From: Candidatus Auribacterota bacterium
GTDB lineage: Bacteria; Auribacterota; Tritonobacteria; UBA1439
Direction of reading: 5' to 3'
Assembly: GCA_026391995.1 (NCBI GenBank)
Contig: JAPLCY010000285.1
Span: forward strand, 1 to 5,920
DNA length: 5,920 nt
Shown in pieces: positions 1 to 4,853 of this stretch (positions within the stretch are counted from its first letter, which is position 1; the number at the start of each line of letters is the position of its first letter). The notes under the pieces are model-generated. The model did no database searches. It was not told the origin of the DNA and saw only the letters and a program-made list of their open reading frames with translations. A program made the position numbers and the translations under genes.

Positions 1-58
1 ATATTTTTAAAAAAATGGTTCATGTCCCAAAAAGTTGCCCACTCATACGAGGATAGTG

Positions 59-175
59 GTCATCCCCGCACTTCGACTGCGCTCAGTGTAAACTCAAGCG
101 GGGATCCAAAAATGAAGCTTTCTAAGCTAGATTCCTACTGGAGTTTACCCTCGTGAAAACGGGGGCAGGAATGAC
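59..175. repeat. Palindromic intergenic element (MITE/REP-like), about 117 bp
   Basis: The ends are inverted: GTCATCCCCGC (59-69) matches the reverse complement of 165-175 at 9 of 11 positions, and both mismatches become G-U pairs in a minus-strand RNA. An inner pair, 85-95 and 141-151, matches at 10 of 11 (core GTAAACTC / GAGTTTAC). A tip hairpin AGCTT-TCT-AAGCT lies at 116-128. Three nested arms in order make a long foldable element. The GTCATTCC-type ends are common in dispersed repeats of many bacterial genomes. It encodes nothing. Confidence 0.6.
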
Positions 176-333
176 AATGTGCAGTCGTTTGCGCTCTCAT
201 ACCTGCTTTCTATACGGAGACATGTTGGTTTAGGTCTTAAGGGACGACAAGTTTTACGATCTTGGCGGGAGGGAAAAAAGGGTTGAAAAGAGCTTGCAGG
301 GCAGCGATCCTATAAGGGTTTGGGAAAACTTTT

Positions 334-421
334 AAAGGAGGTCGCGATGCCCTACAAGCTGAGCCAGGAGCACCCTCCCCTTCAATCTCACTCGCCTCTG
401 GCGAGGGGCGAGGGAATGTGA
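334..421 (+). pseudogene. Plus-strand gene start cut short (Shine-Dalgarno plus 24-codon frame)
   Basis: AAAGGAGGT at 334-342 is a near-perfect Shine-Dalgarno, and ATG follows at 347, five bases after GGAGG. The frame encodes 24 residues beginning MPYKLSQE and stops at TGA 419-421. From about codon 9 onward the codons lie inside the palindromic repeat at 371-420. The best reading is that a plus-strand gene, perhaps from a mobile element, lost all but its first codons when the repeat arrived. A real leader peptide or chance are alternatives. The start signal is much stronger than those of the minus-strand genes, which is why it is recorded. Confidence 0.3.
371..420. repeat. Small palindromic repeat
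   Basis: A central hairpin pairs CTCGCC (391-396) with GGCGAG (400-405) around a TCT loop. An outer imperfect arm pairs CCCTCCCC (373-380) with GGGGCGAGGG (405-414). The composition resembles the CCCTCxCCCC-type palindromes scattered between genes in many bacteria. No direct repeats or transposase are visible. Confidence 0.55.
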
Positions 422-457
422 TTCGAGGGAGCCCCGTAACCGCGGTCTTGCACAACC

Positions 458-811
458 TCACCAGAGGAACGGAACGAGGAAGGTATAGAGGAGAAAGAAC
501 GCCACGCCGATCACCAGGAGGACAATGATCGCGGCCTTGATCTTCGCGGCGCGCTGCTCGTGCCTCCTGAGCCCGATCGTCTGAAAACTGCCGGTGCTCA
601 GGTAGCTCACGAACCGCTTTTTGGATTCCGGCAGAACGGTGGGACCCAGCAGCCGGGCAATGGTCACCTCTTCCCTCCGACGGGTCGGCCGCGGATGCTC
701 GATAAACCGGTCGAGCCGCTTGATTTCCCCCTGCAGGGTGGAGATTCGGGCGTCAATCGCTTTGATGTGCACCGCGATGAACTCCCGCCGGCGCCAGGGT
801 GTCCAGTTCAT
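458..811 (-). CDS. Small basic helical protein with C-terminal membrane anchor, unknown function
   Basis: A 117-residue protein that I do not recognise. Residues about 8-37 are helical with heptad-like pattern (IDARISTLQGEIKRL), and the middle (38-65) is rich in Arg and Pro. A basic stretch (RRHEQRAAKIK, 82-92) precedes a single hydrophobic segment at about 93-116 that reaches the C-terminus. By the positive-inside rule the N-terminal part faces the cytoplasm. Its ATG is 4 nt after the stop of the preceding coiled-coil gene, and no Shine-Dalgarno is visible in front of it. Translation is therefore probably coupled to the upstream gene. It shares the layout of its neighbour (soluble helical N-terminus, C-terminal anchor), though I see no clear sequence similarity between them. 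It is the last gene of the minus-strand series. Confidence 0.7.
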   Translation of the reverse strand: MNWTPWRRREFIAVHIKAIDARISTLQGEIKRLDRFIEHPRPTRRREEVTIARLLGPTVLPESKKRFVSYLSTGSFQTIGLRRHEQRAAKIKAAIIVLLVIGVAFFLLYTFLVPFLW

Positions 812-815
812 GGTA

Positions 816-1382
816 TTACAGCCGCGCGATGATGAGTGCGACCGCGATGGCCATTACCGCCGCGGGCAAGGCGAGCCAGAAGCCGATGCGTACAAGCTCC
901 GGGGCGCTGAGATTCCGCATACGTGCTTCACTCATCTCGGCGGGCTCTCCCGAGACCCCGGCAGGGCCCTCCTTCGCCTCAAGGGCGGGGATGCGGGTCT
1001 TCGCCGCGCCCAGCTCCCTCCTCCCCTTCTGGATGATCAGGAGCACCTTGTTGAGCTCCTCCCTCAGGGTAGCGGACGTCCAGCGATCCTCCTTGACGGC
1101 GTTGAGCGCTTCGAGCAGCCCAGTGAATGTTTCCCGGTACGTGCGGGCGAGGGCGATCATGCGGTTCAGGTCGGCGTCCTCTCCATCGAGGATGGCAATC
1201 GCCCTGAGCAGCGCGGCTCCGACTTCCTTCTTGCCGCGGTACCACTCCTCCTGTTTGTTCTTGAGCTCCTCGAGCGCGGCCTTTTCGCGTTCAAGCTCGG
1301 ACTCCTGCTTGCGAAGTTGCGCAATCTGTTCCTTGGCCTTCTCGACCTTCTCCAGAAGGTCATCGTGTTCGTTCATGTTCAT
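816..1382 (-). CDS. Coiled-coil protein with C-terminal membrane anchor, unknown function
   Basis: A 188-residue protein not recognised as a known family. Residues about 8-50 are dense in Glu, Lys, Leu and Gln with heptad-like spacing and should be a coiled coil. A second helical region covers about 70-135, then a Gly/Ala/Glu/Pro linker. The last 20 residues (about 168-187, WLALPAAVMAIAVALIIA) form one hydrophobic segment ending two residues from the C-terminus, the layout of a tail-anchored protein with the bulk in the cytoplasm. An in-frame GTG at 1388 lies within the Shine-Dalgarno region. ATG 1382 has AGAGGT 4 nt upstream, and ATG 1376 with GGAG six bases upstream is equally possible. It is followed after 4 nt by another small tail-anchored gene, so the two products may work together. 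A scaffold or membrane-tether role is inference. Confidence 0.75.
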   Translation of the reverse strand: MNMNEHDDLLEKVEKAKEQIAQLRKQESELEREKAALEELKNKQEEWYRGKKEVGAALLRAIAILDGEDADLNRMIALARTYRETFTGLLEALNAVKEDRWTSATLREELNKVLLIIQKGRRELGAAKTRIPALEAKEGPAGVSGEPAEMSEARMRNLSAPELVRIGFWLALPAAVMAIAVALIIARL

Positions 1383-1406
1383 CTCCACCTCTGCCGTTCC
1401 GGCTCC

Positions 1407-2144
1407 TTAGAGCAGCTCGGCGATCTGCCGCAGGTCCGTCACCTGGTGATCGGGGACCCGGTGCGTGACCTCCGGGTCGCGCCGCGCGAGCTCGATCTCC
1501 CGCTCCATCTGCCCGACGAGGTCGCCGTCCTCCTCACGCCGCTTCACCAACACAGTCGTCATTCCCGCCATATTCCCCATCTCGACATCGGTCAACCTGT
1601 CACCCACCATCATCGCCTGCCCGGGCGACACCCCAAGTTTCCTCAGAATGAGGCGCGCGATTTCCGGATTGGGCTTCTCCAGCTTGTCCCTCAACGAGTC
1701 GTTCCAGTCGAAGAATGCATCGGGCGGTTCGAGACCGGAAACCTGTGCGAACGCCTCCACGACCACCGTCTTCGTCGTAAAGGTCGCCACCGCGTATTTG
1801 ATCCTCCTCGCATGGAGGTCGCGCATGAGCGCCACGGCATCGGGAAAGAGCTTCGAGTGGCCGGCGCGGATATACTTCACCCGCTCGCGTTCGTCCACCA
1901 CCCCCTTGGCCCGCTGGAATGCGTCCCATGAGGTCTTGAGGCCGATGGTGGCAAGCTTCTCGATGAAGCCCTTATTGGTGAAATAGGAGAGCATGTACTC
2001 GTCCTCTTTCCCCTTCGGCACCGCGCCCCCGCACTCCTTGACCGTCTTGACGAACACGTCGCTCCAGTAGACCTTCGGGTTGGGGTAGATCTTGGCAATC
2101 GTGTTGTCATTATCGAAAATAACCGCTTTGATTGCATCGGCCAT
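1407..2144 (-). CDS. HAD-superfamily hydrolase (subfamily IA-like phosphatase)
   Basis: A 245-residue cytosolic protein with all four HAD motifs. Motif I is FDNDNT (nucleophile Asp11, acid/base Asp13), motif II is the ATFT stretch (Thr121 or Thr123), motif III is Lys157 in LEKPNP, and motif IV is VGDRLTDVEMG (Asp182, Asp186). Such enzymes are Mg-dependent and work through an aspartyl-phosphate; most are phosphatases of small phosphorylated metabolites. Residues about 20-100 between motifs I and II are helical and should be a C1 cap, which sets the substrate. The sequence does not tell me which substrate. Phosphoglycolate phosphatase-like or dehalogenase-like annotations would be guesses. ATG 2144 gives the usual spacing to motif I. 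The next gene starts 24 nt after its stop, so it probably shares a transcript with the two small coiled-coil genes. Confidence 0.9.
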   Translation of the reverse strand: MADAIKAVIFDNDNTIAKIYPNPKVYWSDVFVKTVKECGGAVPKGKEDEYMLSYFTNKGFIEKLATIGLKTSWDAFQRAKGVVDERERVKYIRAGHSKLFPDAVALMRDLHARRIKYAVATFTTKTVVVEAFAQVSGLEPPDAFFDWNDSLRDKLEKPNPEIARLILRKLGVSPGQAMMVGDRLTDVEMGNMAGMTTVLVKRREEDGDLVGQMEREIELARRDPEVTHRVPDHQVTDLRQIAELL

Positions 2145-2347
2145 GGCAGACCCCCGGTTGATTTTCCTGGCGCCTTATCCCTCTTCTGAAACGATGCTCC
2201 GGTCAATCAGTGAAACCTTGTCCTGCCTCGTACTGAGCGCTCGGCACGAAGTGACCGAAGCCGAAGGATCGTGTGTTCATGAATAACGACCGATCTCCAC
2301 CATCGCCCGTACCTGTCACGGCAGCCTAGCGCAGTGAAAGGACTCTG
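2145..2347. other. 203-nt intergenic gap, possible unit boundary
   Basis: This is the longest gap between genes in the window. It contains a bulged hairpin at 2239-2261 (annotated separately) and no ORF of useful length. No U-tract terminator follows the HEAT gene. On the minus strand TTGACC lies about 2195, but the nearest -10-like hexamer (GATAAG) is 21 nt away, so a sigma-70 promoter is not supported. The HAD gene is preceded by a weak GGGGGT site 5 nt before its ATG. A transcription boundary here is inferred only from spacing. Confidence 0.4.
2232..2268 (-). repeat. Bulged hairpin, probable small dispersed repeat
   Basis: On the minus strand the arms GCT-CGG-CAC (with two single bulged T residues) and GTGCCGAGC pair around a three-base TTC loop (2261-2239). 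It is followed by GCGCTCAGT (2240-2232). The pair CACTTCG...GCGCTCAGT also occurs at 69-87 on the plus strand, with a spacer of 3 instead of 6 bases. That suggests a repeat family scattered in this genome. No T-run follows, so it is not an obvious terminator. Confidence 0.45.
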
Positions 2348-4123
2348 TCAATCGGTTTTTGGGCCGGCCCCCTTGAGCCACGCGGAGTACTCTTCGGCGA
2401 GGAGGTCTTTCCCCTGCTCAAACTGCTCGAGGGAGAGAAGCCTCCCTGCCCCGCCGCGGCGGCGCCGGATGACCCGGTACGCATCGTACGCCAGGAGGGG
2501 CTTCGCGCCCCGCATGATCTGGATAAGCGTTTCACTCGATGCGCGAGCATCAATCCTGTCGAGCGCGACAATGCACGCATCCCCATCGGCGGCGGAGAAC
2601 GCCGTATCGGCGCAATACTTCCCGATCTCGCCTATCGCCGCCTGATCCCCCAGGAGTCCCATCGAGATGACCGTTGACTTCCGCACCCCGGGGACCCATG
2701 TACCGCCGAATTTTTTCAGTTGCGGCAAGGCTGTCGGATCACCCGTGATGCCGAGGATGCGGACAACAAAGATCAGGCTCGGTACTTGCTTCGGGGCCAG
2801 CGATGAGATGGCCCATGTGACGAAACTGGCGCGCTCCGGGCTTTCTGGAAAGCGCTGGCGGAGACAGAGGCGATACACCTCGTCGACGAACGCGGACATG
2901 TACTGCTCCATGACCTCCCGGCCCGCCCTGTCGGTCGTCCCGTACCCCTGCACCATCTCACGCGCCATACGGTAGAGCGCGAGTTCTCCTTTCGCGTGCA
3001 GGGTGAGGTCCGGCGCCCCGAGTTCACGGCAGCATTGTTCGATACTCCTGCCGAGCTCCGCGAAATACGTCCTGGTGAATTGTCCATCTCCGCGCAAGGA
3101 ATTCATCCCTGTCATCAGGGTGAGTGCGACTATCTGTCTTCCCGGGGGAGGGGGAGGGGCATACGACGCCTTCGCCGCACTCCACCACGAGCGCCATCGC
3201 TGTGTGAGCTCGGGGTCGTCAATCTCTGTCCCTGCAAGCCCCCTGGCCTCCGGGCCGGCGATTCGTTGCAACAGGCTGCGCGCCGCGGAGCGCATGCCCA
3301 CGTCGGGATTGTCCAGGAATCCGATGAGCCCCTCGACAAGCGCGGGGCTTGCCTGCGTGACACAGATGGCCTCGACCTCCCTCAAGCGCGACCCCGTGAT
3401 GCGCCCACGAGATAGATAATCGATCAAAATGGGGAGGGAGGAGGTATCCCCCTGCCTCATGAGCGCCACCGCCGCCTCGTCCTCGAAAATCCCCCCCCTC
3501 ATGGCGCGGCTCAGCGCCGCATGAGCATCCTCACCGCCGAGAATGCCGAGCATCCGTATGGCGGCCCACCGGCTCGTGTAGGGCAATGACATCCACCCGC
3601 CTGCAAGCCGCGTGGTGAATGCGTCCCGCTCCGGCGTGGTCTGGAAGTGATAGCCGTAGCCAAGGGCATCGGTCTTCTCAAAGAACTCCTCGAACGCCTT
3701 CAGGACATCCGGTGCCGCGCCCTTGCCCTCTCCGGGGGGACAGGCAGCGACGATCTGCTGAAAATAGGAAAAGAGCGCTCCCTCCGCGGCCGCCCTTCCC
3801 GCGGGGGTAAAATCGTTGAACTGATCGAGTATGCCATCAAGCGCCCCGGTGTCGTCACCGCCCCCCCTCCTGCCGCCCTCCGGCGGGGTCGGCGCCATCC
3901 CGCCCTGAGATCCCTCTTCCCCTGATACCGCGCCCTGGGGTGTGGAGGTCTTGAGGATGCTATCGAGATCCTCCCCGGGTATGGGGGGGAGCTGCTGGTT
4001 CACGTTTTCGAGCCATATGGCCTTACGCTGGTGAATGGTGATCGCCTTGAAAACGAGCACCGCCAGTATAAGGATCAGCCCAGCGATAAAGAAGAATACC
4101 TTCTCATTTAATGAGAATTTCAT
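2348..4123 (-). CDS. Membrane-anchored HEAT-repeat protein of unknown function
   Basis: A 591-residue protein I cannot assign to a named family. Residues about 9-28 are one strongly hydrophobic segment (VFFFIAGLILILAVLVF) after a short basic start, so it is probably a signal anchor. Residues 45-95 are rich in Pro, Gly and Glu and look disordered. Two alpha-helical blocks with HEAT-like pattern follow: about 184-290 (RWAAIRMLGILG, GMRSAARSLLQRI) and about 443-555 (RILGITGDPTALPQL, VRKSTVISMGLLGD). Between them lie a Trp-rich element (QRWRSWW, 308-314), a Pro run (323-327) and a helical region (about 350-420). HEAT solenoids are protein-binding scaffolds, and no catalytic motif is visible. Which side of the membrane carries the domain is not settled by the sequence. 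The in-frame TTG at 4129 overlaps the ribosome binding site, so ATG 4123 was chosen. The gene follows the acyltransferase by 39 nt and is followed by a 203-nt gap. Confidence 0.82.
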   Translation of the reverse strand: MKFSLNEKVFFFIAGLILILAVLVFKAITIHQRKAIWLENVNQQLPPIPGEDLDSILKTSTPQGAVSGEEGSQGGMAPTPPEGGRRGGGDDTGALDGILDQFNDFTPAGRAAAEGALFSYFQQIVAACPPGEGKGAAPDVLKAFEEFFEKTDALGYGYHFQTTPERDAFTTRLAGGWMSLPYTSRWAAIRMLGILGGEDAHAALSRAMRGGIFEDEAAVALMRQGDTSSLPILIDYLSRGRITGSRLREVEAICVTQASPALVEGLIGFLDNPDVGMRSAARSLLQRIAGPEARGLAGTEIDDPELTQRWRSWWSAAKASYAPPPPPGRQIVALTLMTGMNSLRGDGQFTRTYFAELGRSIEQCCRELGAPDLTLHAKGELALYRMAREMVQGYGTTDRAGREVMEQYMSAFVDEVYRLCLRQRFPESPERASFVTWAISSLAPKQVPSLIFVVRILGITGDPTALPQLKKFGGTWVPGVRKSTVISMGLLGDQAAIGEIGKYCADTAFSAADGDACIVALDRIDARASSETLIQIMRGAKPLLAYDAYRVIRRRRGGAGRLLSLEQFEQGKDLLAEEYSAWLKGAGPKTD

Positions 4124-4128
4124 GCGCA

Positions 4129-4133
4129 ACCTC
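4129..4133 (-). promoter_or_regulatory. Ribosome binding site of the HEAT protein gene
   Basis: Minus-strand GAGGT lies 5 nt before ATG 4123. The alternative TTG start (4129-4127) would overlap this site, which argues for the ATG. Confidence 0.5.
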
Positions 4134-4162
4134 GTGAGTCGTCACACGCAGGGCGTTTGGCT

Positions 4163-4834
4163 TCAGGCTTTCTTCTTCGGGCTTTGAGGCCTGGGCTTTA
4201 GACTGTGATAATCTTCCCCGGAGAGGGCACACATCTCGCGGGTAATACGCTCCATTACGGCAATGCGCAGCTTTTTCCCCGAGGCGCTGGAGATGGAGGA
4301 AACGAGGAACGGCGCGCCCACCCAGATCCCTACCTCGACCCTCCGGGCAAGCAGTTTGCGCGGGCGGTAGAGTTCCCGGCACCCGCGTATGCCGATTGGA
4401 ACGAGCGGGGCGGCCGCGCGCTCGGCGATGAGAGTGATCCCGGCGCGCACCTTCTCCCCCTTGTGCATCCTCCTGATACCGCCCTCCGGGAAGATGAACA
4501 CCACTTCCCCGCGCCTGAGGATGGCCACGGCCTCCTCGATGGCGCTCCTGTCGAGCAAGTTGCGGCTCACGGGGAACGCGCCGACCTTTCTCATCAGGAA
4601 CCTGAGCGGCGGGAATTTGAATAACCCCTCCATCGCCATGAAATACATCGGCGTGGGTATGAAGGACCCGACCAGGATCGGGTCAAACCATGAAATATGG
4701 TTGGAGAAAAGAAGATACCCCCCCTCGGCCGGAAGGTGCTCAAGCCCGGTCACGCGCACCCTGCCGAAGATGCGAAACACGAAGCGGAAAATCGGCTTCA
4801 AGAAGCGCTGGAGGAGGAGTTTTCTTGTTGCCAT
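4163..4834 (-). CDS. plsC: 1-acyl-sn-glycerol-3-phosphate acyltransferase (PlsC/LPLAT family)
   Basis: This 223-residue protein is a typical length for bacterial PlsC, which transfers an acyl group to lysophosphatidic acid at the inner face of the membrane to make phosphatidic acid. The four family blocks are present in order: catalytic NHISWFD (His46, Asp51), VGAFPVSR (84-91), FIFPEGG (113-119) and LVPIGI (144-149). The third block has Gly where FPEGT is usual. The first 25 residues are basic and hydrophobic and probably form a membrane-surface helix. The C-terminal tail (SLKPRPQSPKKKA) is basic and low in complexity. The frame can be extended 42 residues upstream to 4960, but that stretch overlaps the preceding enzyme and is Arg/Ser-rich. 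ATG 4834 has GAAGGTG just upstream and is preferred. The gene sits between the citrate-synthase-like enzyme (19 nt) and the HEAT protein (39 nt), probably in one operon. A different lysophospholipid acceptor cannot be excluded. Confidence 0.9.
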   Translation of the reverse strand: MATRKLLLQRFLKPIFRFVFRIFGRVRVTGLEHLPAEGGYLLFSNHISWFDPILVGSFIPTPMYFMAMEGLFKFPPLRFLMRKVGAFPVSRNLLDRSAIEEAVAILRRGEVVFIFPEGGIRRMHKGEKVRAGITLIAERAAAPLVPIGIRGCRELYRPRKLLARRVEVGIWVGAPFLVSSISSASGKKLRIAVMERITREMCALSGEDYHSLKPRPQSPKKKA

Positions 4835-4839
4835 GGCAT

Positions 4840-4846
4840 CACCTTC
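4840..4846 (-). promoter_or_regulatory. Ribosome binding site fixing the acyltransferase start
   Basis: Read on the minus strand this is GAAGGTG, ending 5 nt before ATG 4834. It supports the short 223-residue form over the start at 4960. A second ATG at 4839 is out of frame and touches the site. Confidence 0.6.
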
Positions 4847-4853
4847 GATACGT

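Larger units (their letters stand above)
1..457. other. Non-coding left end containing repeats
   Basis: No convincing complete gene lies in these 457 bases. The stretch holds a palindromic element (59-175), a second palindrome (371-420) and a plus-strand translation start that soon closes (334-421). Bases 1-58 and 177-333 show nothing I can assign, apart from a TATAAG hexamer at 311-316 without a well-spaced -35 box. No hairpin followed by a T-run marks the end of the minus-strand genes. Confidence 0.55.

Noticed and set aside
1..176. Rho-independent terminator for the minus-strand genes
   Set aside because: The hairpin at 59-175 is not directly followed by a T-run on the minus strand. The T-run near 15-9 has no stem just before it.
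1..457. CRISPR array or RNA gene in the left end
   Set aside because: There are no regularly spaced direct repeats and no tRNA-like or rRNA-like stretch; the repeats seen are isolated palindromes.
237..461. Minus-strand frame of 74 residues whose GTG overlaps the stop of the 117-residue gene
   Set aside because: The four-base overlap looks operon-like, but the frame runs through the palindrome at 371-420 and gives low-complexity Pro/Arg/Ser-rich sequence. No Shine-Dalgarno precedes it.
621..1931. Plus-strand open frame of 436 residues
   Set aside because: It lies opposite the HAD gene and the coiled-coil gene, which both have clear motifs or clear helical pattern. Its own translation is Leu/Arg/His-rich without domains, and long antisense frames are expected in GC-rich DNA.
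2165..2200. Sigma-70 promoter for the HAD gene (TTGACC with GATAAG, minus strand)
   Set aside because: The spacer is 21 nt, well beyond the usual 16-18, and the -10 match is poor.
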